This document shows positions 49,694 to 57,396 of a DNA stretch of 64,000 nt, one piece after another (the stretch's first letter is position 1; each line of letters starts with the position of its first letter). The notes under the pieces are model-generated. The model was not told the DNA's origin and did no database searches. It saw only the letters and a program-made list of their open reading frames with translations. The DNA is from HRBIN12 sp964447335 (GTDB lineage Bacteria > Actinomycetota > UBA4738 > HRBIN12). The translations under genes were made by a program, and so were the position numbers. The stretch is taken from positions 1 through 64,000 of the forward strand of contig CAYUSA010000001.1 of NCBI GenBank assembly GCA_964447335.1, given 5' to 3'.

Positions 49694-50875
49694 ATGGCAC
49701 ATGTCCAGCGAAGGTGCGCCAACCGGTCCTGTCGGCGTGTCGTGCCGGCGGGCACGAGGACGTGTGCGACCTGCGGGGCCCGCGACTCGACCTGGGTCGC
49801 TCGCTACCGCGGCCCGGATCACCGCGAGCGAACTCGGACGTTCACGCGGAAGGTGGACGCCGAGCGGTTCCTCAACGACCAGGAGACGCGGAAGCACCGG
49901 GGCGAGTGGAGCGACCCGGAAGCCGGGCGCGAGCCGCTCGGCTCGTTCTTCGGACGCTGGCGCGCCGACGCGGCCACGGTAGGGGAGCCCGCTCCGTCGA
50001 CGCTCGCGAAGTACGAGGGGATCTGGCGCCTCTACATCGAACCGCGACTCGGCCGCGTCCCGCTCGCCGCGATCACGCGGGACGACGTGAGGAACCTCGT
50101 GGACGGGGCGCGCCGCAAGGGATCAGCGTGGCAGGCTGCCGAGGCGCTGAAGCTGGTTCGGATGCTCCTCAACAGGGCGATGGACGCCGAGGCGATCGGT
50201 CGCAACCCGGCGGCCAGGATCACGGCCCCGAAGGTGAGGCGTTCCTCCGTCCGCGTGCTGACGCCGACGGAGCTCTCGGCCGTCGTTGAGCACCTGCCGG
50301 AGCGGTGGCGGGCGTTCGTTCTCCTCGGTGCCTACTCGTCGGTCCGCTGGTCCGAGCTGGTCGCCGTGAAGCGCGACGACGTCGACGTGGAGGGCCGGAC
50401 TCTGCGAGTCGACGAGAAGCTCGTCGAGGTCCGCGGACGGTTCGAGTGGGGCCCGCCGAAGACGCCGGAGTCCGCCCGCGTTATCGATCTGCCGGAGGTC
50501 GCGATCCGCCCGCTCGCCGAGCACCTGCTCCGATTCCCGCCGCTGCGCGACATGTCCGATCCGCGCCTCGAGGGGCTCGTCTTCTACGGGGAGCGCAGCG
50601 GCCCGGTTCGCCGCCACGTCTTCCGCCCCGACTGGGACCGCGGCTGCAAGGCCGCCGGCATCGAAGGCGTCCGGCCGGAGTGGCTCCGGCACACGGGCGC
50701 GAGCCTCGCCTACGCCGCCACCGGCGACATGAAGGCCGTCGCCCAGCGCCTCGGCCACACGTCCACGCGGATGGTGGACACGATCTACGTGGAGGTCTAC
50801 GCGGAGACGTCGGCGAAGGTCGCGGACGCGATCGACCGGCTCGTGAAGGAGTCCACCGAGAGCCGCCCGCGTTGA
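49694..50875 (+). CDS. int: Tyrosine recombinase (integrase)
   Basis: A 393-residue site-specific recombinase. A small zinc ribbon (C-x4-C ... C-x2-C, first 30 residues) and an arm-binding-like region precede the SAM-like core-binding domain (about 90-175) and the catalytic domain. Catalytic residues: R218 (SSVRWSEL), R332-H333 (EWLRHTG), H355 (LGHTST) and nucleophile Y365. The box-II position normally His or Lys is E329, which is unusual. It lies 62 bp from tRNA-Glu, its presumed target. Confidence 0.92.
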   Translation: MAHVQRRCANRSCRRVVPAGTRTCATCGARDSTWVARYRGPDHRERTRTFTRKVDAERFLNDQETRKHRGEWSDPEAGREPLGSFFGRWRADAATVGEPAPSTLAKYEGIWRLYIEPRLGRVPLAAITRDDVRNLVDGARRKGSAWQAAEALKLVRMLLNRAMDAEAIGRNPAARITAPKVRRSSVRVLTPTELSAVVEHLPERWRAFVLLGAYSSVRWSELVAVKRDDVDVEGRTLRVDEKLVEVRGRFEWGPPKTPESARVIDLPEVAIRPLAEHLLRFPPLRDMSDPRLEGLVFYGERSGPVRRHVFRPDWDRGCKAAGIEGVRPEWLRHTGASLAYAATGDMKAVAQRLGHTSTRMVDTIYVEVYAETSAKVADAIDRLVKESTESRPR

Positions 50876-50884
50876 CGGTCCCGT

Positions 50885-50911
50885 GTACGCCGCGGGGCCA
50901 TCGCGGGGCCA
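50885..50911. repeat. Right arm-type repeat (27 bp)
   Basis: Identical to 41873-41899 near the left end. Located between the integrase stop and the right att repeat, with the same tandem GCGGGGCCATC-like units. Likely integrase or excisionase arm site. Confidence 0.6.
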
Positions 50912-50937
50912 GGGACGCGCCGACAACCCGTTTGCGC

Positions 50938-51013
50938 TGGTAGTCCCAACGGGGTTCGAACCCGTGTCTCCACCTTGAGAGGGTGGTGTCCTAGGCCACT
51001 AGACGATGGGACC
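50938..51013 (-). tRNA. tRNA-Glu(CUC), element attachment site
   Basis: Minus strand from GGTCCCATCGTCTAGTGGCC. The anticodon stem CCACC/GGTGG holds loop CTCTCAA (CUC); T arm is ACGGGTTCGAACCCCGT; the encoded 3' end is ACCA. The 47-bp att repeat runs from the CCA end (50938) into the anticodon loop (50984), so integration restored the gene. Confidence 0.95.
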
Positions 51014-51054
51014 GTGCGTGCCTCGTCGAGGCCGGCGAGAAGTGTAGCAGCAGG

Positions 51055-52518
51055 CTAGTTCTCGCCCTGCGCCTTCGTGAAACCGAGCTCGCCGTCGAAC
51101 GTCTGCAGCTTCTCGATGTGGCCCCACCGGTGCCGGGTCGTGATCCGCGAGAGCAGCTCGGCGAGCGCCTGGTCGGGGACGTCGTCGGCCGGCTCGCGGA
51201 GCATGAAGCGGGCGTAGTACGCGTCGACCGTGTCGGTGATCGCGCCCGTCGCCGGATACACCTGCGTGCCGCGGCTCGAGATCATCTTGAGCGTGAACGG
51301 CGAGTCCTCGACGACCTCCTCCATGCTCGCGCCGAGCTCGGCGGGGGACAGGGCGGTCTCGACGAACACGTCGACGCCGACGGCCGAGCGCGAGGTGGGC
51401 CGCACGAAGTCCGGTCGCGGGTCCACCTGCGGCAGGATCTGCGGCTTGTACTCGCGGACCTGCCACTTCTCGGAGCGCTTCCCCAGGTTCTCGATGATCG
51501 CGTCGGTGTACGCGGTGGTGGACGTGCCTTTGTCGTAGCCGACGATGTCGCCGGTGCGCACGCCGGACTCGAGCGTGACGAGCACGGCGTGCTCGATCGC
51601 CGCGGCGGCCTCGAACTCGCCGAGGTGCCGGAGCATCATCACGGCGGTCAGGATGAGCGCCGTCGGGTTGATGACGTCCTTGCCGGCGTACTTCGGCGCC
51701 GAGCCGTGGACGGCCTCGAAGATCGCGACCTCGTTGCCGATGTTCGCGGAGGGCGCGAAGCCGAGTCCACCGATCAGCGCGCTCGACTCGTCGGACAGGA
51801 TGTCGCCGTTCATGTTCGTCGTGACGATGACGTCGAACTGCTCGGGCTTCTTGACGAGCTGATGCGCCGTGTTGTCGACGATGAGGTGCCAGGACTCGAT
51901 GTCGGGGTACTCGGGCGCGACATCCTCGAAGGTGCGCTTCAGCATCCCCTCGGTCATCTTCATGATGTTCGCCTTCGTGGCGCACGTGACGGTCGTGCGT
52001 CCCTCGGCGCGCGCGAGCTCGAACGCGAAGCGGACGATCTTCTCGCACCCCTTGCGGGAGATGAGCTTGAGGGTCTGCGCGACGCCCGGCGTCTGCATGT
52101 GCTCGATGCCGGCGTAGAGGTCCTCGACGTTCTCCCGGACGATCACGAGATCGATGCCCCGACCGCTGTAAGGGGTGGTGACGCCGGGGAGCTCGCGCGC
52201 CGGCCGCACGTTCGCGTAGGTCTCGAACAGCTTGCGGAGTGTGACGTTCGCGCTCTTCTCGCCGAAGCCGACGGGCGTCTCGAGGGGCCCCTTCAACGCG
52301 ACGCGGGTCTTGCCGATCGACTCGATCGTCTCGGTGGGTACGCCGGAGGGCATCCCCTTCTTGAAGACCTCGGCCCCGGCCTCGGCCTCCTCCCACTCGA
52401 TCCTCGCACCGGTGGCTCGGATGATCCGCTGCGCGCTGCGGACGACCTCGGGTCCGATGCCGTCGCCGGGGATGACCGTGACGAGCGTGTTGCCTGCGGG
52501 GGTGACGTGCCGTTCCAC
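51055..52518 (-). CDS. icd: Isocitrate dehydrogenase, Thermus type with C-terminal extension
   Basis: A 487-residue TCA-cycle enzyme oxidising isocitrate to 2-oxoglutarate. It closely resembles the long Thermus thermophilus enzyme: VIPGDGIGPEV, ALKGPLETPVGFGEKSANVTL, IVRENVEDLYAGIEHMQTP, TTNMNGDILSDESS, EAVHGSAPKYAGK, plus the extra C-terminal domain (GVDVFVETALSPAEL to FDGELGFTKAQGEN). The GTG at 52518 with AAGGAG eight bases upstream is preferred over an ATG at 52554 that lacks a good site. NADP or NAD use was not resolved. Confidence 0.92.
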   Translation of the reverse strand: MERHVTPAGNTLVTVIPGDGIGPEVVRSAQRIIRATGARIEWEEAEAGAEVFKKGMPSGVPTETIESIGKTRVALKGPLETPVGFGEKSANVTLRKLFETYANVRPARELPGVTTPYSGRGIDLVIVRENVEDLYAGIEHMQTPGVAQTLKLISRKGCEKIVRFAFELARAEGRTTVTCATKANIMKMTEGMLKRTFEDVAPEYPDIESWHLIVDNTAHQLVKKPEQFDVIVTTNMNGDILSDESSALIGGLGFAPSANIGNEVAIFEAVHGSAPKYAGKDVINPTALILTAVMMLRHLGEFEAAAAIEHAVLVTLESGVRTGDIVGYDKGTSTTAYTDAIIENLGKRSEKWQVREYKPQILPQVDPRPDFVRPTSRSAVGVDVFVETALSPAELGASMEEVVEDSPFTLKMISSRGTQVYPATGAITDTVDAYYARFMLREPADDVPDQALAELLSRITTRHRWGHIEKLQTFDGELGFTKAQGEN

Positions 52519-52612
52519 GGTAAGGGCTCCTTGGGTCGCGGGTTCGGCGCTCATCCTACCGACGGCGACCTCGCCCGTTCCGGGACGGTCGCTGGTACCC
52601 TCGCCGCGTTCC

Positions 52613-54124
52613 ATGCGCACCCATCGCGCTTCCCGCCGCGTCCTCGTCGCCCTCGCCGTCATCGTGGCGTTCGCGCTCGCCGCGGCTGCGTGCACCTCGA
52701 GCACGGGGAAGGGCGATCCGAAGCCGAGCGGCCCGGCCGCGACCGGCAGCACGGAGACGCCGAGCGCCGGCACCATCCCGTCCCCGCCCCCGAAGCTGAA
52801 GGGTTTCGCGAACATCCAGCACCTCATCTTCATCGTGCAGGAGAACCGCTCCTTCGACCACTACTTCGGGACCTTCCCGGGCGCCGAGGGCATCCCCATG
52901 ACCAAGGGCGGCGAGCCCACCGTCTGCAACCCCGACCCGGTCGCCGGGATCTGCGCCGAGCCCTACCACGAGGACTCGCTCCGCAACCAGGGGGGACCGC
53001 ACGGGCAGCCGCACTCGGTGAACGACGTGAACGGCGGCCGGATGGACGGCTTCATCGAGACCGTCGTCGCCGCGCCGAACGACTGTGCCGACACGCGCCT
53101 GGAGCGCGACTGCCGGGGCTCGCTCGGTCCCCGGGACCAACCCGACGTCATGGGCTGGCACGACGCGCGCGAGATCCCCAACTACTGGACCTACGCCGAG
53201 GCCTTCGTCCTGCAGGACCACATGTTCGCACCGACCGACTCGTGGACGCTTCCCTCACACCTGTTCCTGGTCTCGGCCTGGGCGGCGTCGTGCGCCGACC
53301 CCCGCGACCCGATGAGCTGCCGCTCGGACCTCGGGCTCGAGGGTGTCGTGGACCGTCAGCGTCACGGCGAGCACCCGCCGATCTACGCCTGGACCGACAT
53401 CACCTACCTGCTGACCGAGAACGACGTGAGCTGGGCCTACTACGTCGGCAACGACACGTGCCTCACGCCGGAAGACGCGTGCCCGCGCGTCGGAGACGGC
53501 CGAGGGACGCCGCCCGCGCAGAACCCGCTGCCCTCGTTCACGACCGTGCACGAGCAGGACACGTTCGACCACATCCAGCAGCACGTCGACTACTTCCGCG
53601 CCGTCGAGGACGGGACCCTGCCGACCGTCTCGTGGATCATGCCCGAGAGCGGCTACAGCGAGCACCCGGGCAACGGCGCTCCGATCTCCAAGGGGCAGGC
53701 GTACGTCACGCGCGTGATCAACGCGGTGATGGAGAGCGACCTGTGGTGGAACACCGCGATCTTCCTCACGTGGGACGACTGGGGTGGGTTCTACGACCAC
53801 GTCGAGCCGCCGAGGGTCGACGAGAACGGCTACGGGATCCGCGTGCCGGGCCTGCTCATCAGCCCGTGGGCGAGCGGCGGCACGATCGACCCCCAGGTGC
53901 TGACCTTCGACGCGTACCTGAAGCTCATCGAGGACCTGTACCTGGGCGGGCAGCGCCTGGACCCGGCGACGGACGGGCGTCCGGACTCGCGCCCCACCGT
54001 GCGCGAGGACGTCCGCATCCTCGGCGACCTGCGCGAGGAGTTCGACTTCCGGCAGGACCCGATCCCGCCACTCGTCCTGGACCCGACGCCGCCGCCCGGG
54101 CCCGCGTCGATCCCGGGCACGTAA
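52613..54124 (+). CDS. Lipoprotein phosphoesterase (phospholipase C-like), tandem copy 1
   Basis: A 503-residue exported enzyme of the PF04185 phosphoesterase family (bacterial phospholipase C / acid phosphatase type). The lipobox AAAC ends the signal peptide. Conserved metal-site motifs are IFIVQENRSFDHYFGTFPGAEG, SWIMPESGYSEHPG, FLTWDDWGGFYDHVEPP and VPGLLISPWA. It would cleave phosphate esters of lipids or other molecules at the cell surface. A near-paralog follows after 11 bases. Confidence 0.88.
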   Translation: MRTHRASRRVLVALAVIVAFALAAAACTSSTGKGDPKPSGPAATGSTETPSAGTIPSPPPKLKGFANIQHLIFIVQENRSFDHYFGTFPGAEGIPMTKGGEPTVCNPDPVAGICAEPYHEDSLRNQGGPHGQPHSVNDVNGGRMDGFIETVVAAPNDCADTRLERDCRGSLGPRDQPDVMGWHDAREIPNYWTYAEAFVLQDHMFAPTDSWTLPSHLFLVSAWAASCADPRDPMSCRSDLGLEGVVDRQRHGEHPPIYAWTDITYLLTENDVSWAYYVGNDTCLTPEDACPRVGDGRGTPPAQNPLPSFTTVHEQDTFDHIQQHVDYFRAVEDGTLPTVSWIMPESGYSEHPGNGAPISKGQAYVTRVINAVMESDLWWNTAIFLTWDDWGGFYDHVEPPRVDENGYGIRVPGLLISPWASGGTIDPQVLTFDAYLKLIEDLYLGGQRLDPATDGRPDSRPTVREDVRILGDLREEFDFRQDPIPPLVLDPTPPPGPASIPGT

Positions 54125-54135
54125 GCTTGGCGACC

Positions 54136-55599
54136 GTGAAGCCCCGCCTCCTGCTCCACGCGGCCGCGCTGGTCGCCCTCGCGCTCGTCGCCGCGGCCTG
54201 CAGCGAGCCGAGCGCGAACGGCGTCACGCAGGGCTCGTCGGCCTCGGCCAGCCCCACGCGGGCGCCCGAGGCCACGCCCACCGTGCAGCTCACGAAGCTC
54301 GATCAGGCGAAGCTGCACATCGAGCACCTGATCTTCATCGTGCAGGAGAACCGCTCGTTCGATCACTACTTCGGCACCTACCCGGGGGCCGAGGGCATCC
54401 CGATGACCGCCGACGGTCGCCCGAAGCCCTGCATCCCGGATCCGATCCTCGGCCGCTGCGTCCGGCCGTACCACTCGACGAACCAGCTCGCCGAGGGCGG
54501 TCCGCACGCGCAGCGACACTCGGTCGCCGACGTGAACGGCGGGCGGATGGACGGGTTCGTGCAGACGGTGGTCGACAGCCCTATCCACTGCGCCGACCAT
54601 CGCGACGACCCCGACTGCAAGGGCTACCTCGGGCCGGCGGGCCAGCCGGACGTGATGAGCTACCACACCCGCAAGGAGATCCCGAACTACTGGGCGTACG
54701 CGGATCACTTCGTCCTTCAGGACCACATGTTCGCGCCGGCCGACTCGTGGACGCTGCCCGCCCACCTGTTCCTGGTCTCGGCCTGGGCGGCGCGATGCCA
54801 GAGCGCGCGAGACCCGATGAGCTGCACCTCCGACCTCGAGCTGGCCGAGGAGGCCCAGATCCAGCGCAGCCGCGAGGACCAGCCGATCTGGGCGTGGACC
54901 GACATCACGTACCTGCTGCACGAGAACGACGTGAGCTGGAGCTACTACGTCGGCGACGACACCTGCTTCTACGACCCCTGCCCGAGCGACAAGACCGGCC
55001 GGCGGACCGTGGCGCAGCAGAACCCGCTCCCGTGGTTCACGACGGTCCGGGACAACGACCAGGTGAGCAACGTCCGCGGCCACAGCGAGTACTACGCCGC
55101 GGCCGCGGACGGCACGCTGCCCTCGGTGTCGTGGGTGATGCCCTACTCGGGCGCCGGGGAGCACCCGGGCAGCGGCGAGCCGATCTGGAAGGGCATGCGG
55201 CACGTTACGAACATCATCAACGCCGCGATGCAGGGACCCGACTGGGACTCGACCGCGATCTTCCTCACGTGGGACGACTGGGGCGGCTTCTACGACCACC
55301 TCGAGCCGCCGCGCGTCGACATGAACGGCTACGGGATCCGCGTGCCGGGCCTGCTCATCAGCCCGTGGGCCAAGGGCGGCACGATCGACCCGCAGGTGCT
55401 CACGTTCGACGCCTACCTGAAGCTCATCGAGGACCTGTTCCTGGACGGCGAGCGCCTCGATCCGAACACGCTCAGCCGGCCGGACTCGCGGCCGACCGTG
55501 CGCGAGGAGGTCGGCATCCTCGGCAACCTCCTTCGCGAGTTCGACTTCACGCAGGATCCGCTGCCGACGCTCGTGCTCGACCCGACGCCGCTCGCGTAG
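54136..55599 (+). CDS. Lipoprotein phosphoesterase (phospholipase C-like), tandem copy 2
   Basis: A 487-residue paralog of the previous protein with the same architecture: lipobox AAAC, LIFIVQENRSFDHYFGTYPGAEG, SWVMPYSGAGEHPG, FLTWDDWGGFYDHLEPP. The GTG at 54136 is the start (TTG at 54127 is possible). The copies differ most in the signal/linker region and around residues 250-300. Tandem duplication with divergence suggests different substrates or simple dosage. Confidence 0.88.
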   Translation: MKPRLLLHAAALVALALVAAACSEPSANGVTQGSSASASPTRAPEATPTVQLTKLDQAKLHIEHLIFIVQENRSFDHYFGTYPGAEGIPMTADGRPKPCIPDPILGRCVRPYHSTNQLAEGGPHAQRHSVADVNGGRMDGFVQTVVDSPIHCADHRDDPDCKGYLGPAGQPDVMSYHTRKEIPNYWAYADHFVLQDHMFAPADSWTLPAHLFLVSAWAARCQSARDPMSCTSDLELAEEAQIQRSREDQPIWAWTDITYLLHENDVSWSYYVGDDTCFYDPCPSDKTGRRTVAQQNPLPWFTTVRDNDQVSNVRGHSEYYAAAADGTLPSVSWVMPYSGAGEHPGSGEPIWKGMRHVTNIINAAMQGPDWDSTAIFLTWDDWGGFYDHLEPPRVDMNGYGIRVPGLLISPWAKGGTIDPQVLTFDAYLKLIEDLFLDGERLDPNTLSRPDSRPTVREEVGILGNLLREFDFTQDPLPTLVLDPTPLA

Positions 55600-55613
55600 C
55601 GTCTCGATCTCTG

Positions 55614-55684
55614 CTGGCCCGCCTAGATTCGAACTAGGACTAACTGATCCAGAGTCAGCCGGGCTACCGTTACCCCACGGGCCA
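55614..55684 (-). tRNA. tRNA-Gln(CUG)
   Basis: Minus strand from TGGCCCGTGGGGTAACGG. The acceptor stem pairs TGGCCCG with CGGGCCA, the anticodon loop is CTCTGGA (CUG) and the T arm is CCTAGTTCGAATCTAGG. The variable region is short. CCA is not encoded. Confidence 0.93.
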
Positions 55685-55685
55685 A

Positions 55686-56025
55686 ACGTCGCCCGGCCGC
55701 TCGGGCCGGGCAGGTCCGATGCTATCAGGCGCTTCCGGCGGTCACGGGGAAGGTTCGCAGGCGGGGGCACCTCGGCGCGGGATGACGCGAGCACCCGCAG
55801 GAAGTCCGACTCCTCCGAGGACCACTCGCCGGGCGGGAAGGTCGCGGCCGGGAGGTGGCCCGCGCCGCCCGGCCCCATCGAGAACGCGACCGCGACGCTC
55901 GCCCGGAGCCGTCCGTCCCGGGTGGCGTCGGCGACGACGAGGCGGCCCTGCGTGCCGCCCACGCGGGTCGGCCGCTCCTCGCGCAGGTCGATCGACGGAT
56001 CGCCGGTGAGGTAGGGGCGACGCAT
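55686..56025 (-). CDS. Uncertain ORF running into tRNA-Gln
   Basis: From an ATG at 56025 the frame MRRPYLTGDPSIDLREERPT continues with balanced amino acid use for about 110 residues and no stop before the tRNA-Gln 5' end at 55684. Another frame in the same region (55725-56072) closes with a stop but is Arg/Ser/Pro-rich and looks non-coding. Either the gene has lost its stop through a frameshift or the frame is fortuitous. No family recognised. The coordinates given stop at the tRNA and are not a true 3' end. Confidence 0.3.
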
Positions 56026-56053
56026 CGGCCCATCGTCGCTGCGCCGAAAGGCA

Positions 56054-56083
56054 TTGACCATCCCCCTCGCATATCGATAGGTT
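56054..56083 (+). promoter_or_regulatory. Promoter of the HU gene
   Basis: TTGACC (56054-56059) and TAGGTT (56078-56083) are spaced by 18 bases, a standard housekeeping sigma pattern. The HU ATG follows at 56111 after AGAGGGGGG. Confidence 0.6.
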
Positions 56084-56110
56084 GGGTTGCGGCAGAGGGG
56101 GGTCGATCTC

Positions 56111-56428
56111 ATGAACAAGAACGGGCTCGTCGCCGAGGTCGCGAAACGCACCGGCGTCAGCAAGGCGGAGATCGGTCGTACGGTCGACGCCGCGATGGAC
56201 GTGATCCGGGAGACGGTCGCCAAAGGCGAACGGGTGTCGCTGGTGGGGTTCGGCACGTTCGAGCGCAAGCGCCGCAACAAGCGAGTCGCTCGGAACCCTC
56301 GCAAGCCCGAGACCCCGATCGTCGTCCCCGCCCGCGACCTGCCGTGGTTCCTCGCAGGCAAGGAGTTCAAAGAGATGGTCGCCGCCCGGCGCCGCAGGAC
56401 GCCGGCGAAGACCACGCGCTCGCGCTGA
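56111..56428 (+). CDS. hup: HU-family DNA-binding protein
   Basis: A 105-residue nucleoid protein. It has the HU start (MNKNGLVAEVAKRTGVSKAE), the VSLVGFGTFE turn and the DNA-contacting arm RNPRKPETPIVVPARDLPWF, followed by AGKEFKEMV. A basic C-terminal tail (RRRRTPAKTTRSR) resembles the short Lys/Arg extension of actinobacterial HU proteins. It bends and compacts DNA and is used as host factor by many integrases. Confidence 0.92.
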   Translation: MNKNGLVAEVAKRTGVSKAEIGRTVDAAMDVIRETVAKGERVSLVGFGTFERKRRNKRVARNPRKPETPIVVPARDLPWFLAGKEFKEMVAARRRRTPAKTTRSR

Positions 56429-56434
56429 CGGCGC

Positions 56435-56641
56435 CTACAGCGTGACGATGCGAAGGGTGCGGGCGAGCTTGCGCCCGCTCTCTTGGACCAGGTCGAACTT
56501 CACGCGCTGACCGAGCCGCAGGGAGCGGATGCCCGAGCCTTCCATCGAGGTGGGGTCGATGCCGACCTCGGTCCGGTCTTCCATGAGCAGCGACCCGGTC
56601 CGGGCCTCGGCGTCGAAATCCTTCACGGTTCCCTGCGGCAT
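56435..56641 (-). CDS. Cold-shock-domain-like small protein
   Basis: A 68-residue protein (MPQGTVKDFDAEARTGSLLM...). The GTVKxFD start, GSLLMEDRTEV and LRLGQRVKFDLVQ track the five-strand cold-shock fold, but the aromatic RNP motifs (GFGFI, VFVH) are largely replaced, so nucleic-acid binding is uncertain. GAGGAGG precedes the ATG. It converges with the HU gene, leaving six bases between stops. Confidence 0.7.
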   Translation of the reverse strand: MPQGTVKDFDAEARTGSLLMEDRTEVGIDPTSMEGSGIRSLRLGQRVKFDLVQESGRKLARTLRIVTL

Positions 56642-56669
56642 CCCGTCCTCCTCGCGTGTCCGTGCAACG

Positions 56670-57311
56670 CTACGCGTGCGCGGCGAGCCTGCCGCCGAGG
56701 TCCATCCCGAGACACACCTCGCGCGTGCGCCCTCGCCGGCCGTCGTCGAGCAGGCTGAGGATATCGCCGGGGACGTCCAGGTCGAAGGCGAGCTCGCGCC
56801 GCTCCACGACGGCCACCGGGAGCCCGCGGGCCTCGGCGAGCTCGAGGTGCCGCAGGAACGACTCCGGGCCGAACCGCGCCTGGATCGCCCTCGGCGGACG
56901 CCGGAGCAGCAGGCTCGTCCCGTCGCGGCTCGAGCGGGCCACGACGACCGGACCGAGCGTGCGGAGCGCGGCGGTGAGCGCATCGGCCGTGATCAGCGGC
57001 AGGTCCCCGGGCAGGACGGCGAGCACCTGCGCCTGCTCGGCGATCGCCAGGCGCTCGGCCTGGCGGATCGCGGCCGAGAGGCCCGGCCGCTCCTCGGGCA
57101 CCGAGCGAACGCCCCGGCGGGCGGCGACCTCGAGCACCACCTCGTCGGGTGAGACGACCCACGTCTCCCACCCGGCCATCTGCAGCGTGACGTCGAGCAC
57201 GTCCTCGAGCATCGCGAGGGAGAGCGCACCACGCTCGAGCGGTGTGAGCGCGCTCGACAGGCGGGTCTTCGAGCGCCCGAGCGACTTCACGGGGATCGCG
57301 ATCACGCGCAC
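56670..57311 (-). CDS. fbiD: Phosphoenolpyruvate/2-phospholactate guanylyltransferase (F420 synthesis)
   Basis: A 213-residue nucleotidyltransferase of the CofC/FbiD family, which activates 2-phospholactate or phosphoenolpyruvate with GTP in coenzyme F420 synthesis. Motifs: IPVKSLGRSKTRLSS near the N terminus, VLAVLPGDLPLIT in the middle (metal-binding D), ARSSRDGTSLLLRRP and AFDLDVPGDILSL near the end. The GTG at 57311 is the start. No other F420 genes are adjacent. Confidence 0.9.
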   Translation of the reverse strand: MRVIAIPVKSLGRSKTRLSSALTPLERGALSLAMLEDVLDVTLQMAGWETWVVSPDEVVLEVAARRGVRSVPEERPGLSAAIRQAERLAIAEQAQVLAVLPGDLPLITADALTAALRTLGPVVVARSSRDGTSLLLRRPPRAIQARFGPESFLRHLELAEARGLPVAVVERRELAFDLDVPGDILSLLDDGRRGRTREVCLGMDLGGRLAAHA

Positions 57312-57396
57312 CGCGCAAGGCTACCCGCTCCCCGCGGGTCCGGTCCGGCCTCCGGCGGAGCGCGGTAGCATCGCCGAGCCCGGAAGGAGGCGTCCG

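Larger units (their letters stand above)
41726..50984. mobile_element. Integrative phage-satellite-like element in tRNA-Glu
   Basis: A 9,259-bp segment bounded by a perfect 47-bp direct repeat (41726-41772 and 50938-50984), the right copy being the 3' half of an intact tRNA-Glu gene. Reading inward from that tRNA it holds integrase, a candidate regulator, divergent operators, excisionase, RepA-like helicase, iterons, small terminase, two unknown proteins, scaffold, major capsid protein, small zinc-binding proteins and a short rightward left-end operon. Portal, large terminase, protease, tail and lysis genes are absent. That order (int, control region, xis, rep, ori, terS) resembles phage-inducible chromosomal islands, with added capsid genes. 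A decayed prophage is the alternative. Confidence 0.8.

Noticed and set aside
51118..54135. Long plus-strand N-terminal extension in frame with the second phosphoesterase
   Set aside because: This 1000-codon extension crosses the isocitrate dehydrogenase gene antisense and the first phosphoesterase in another frame. The true gene starts at the lipoprotein signal at 54136.
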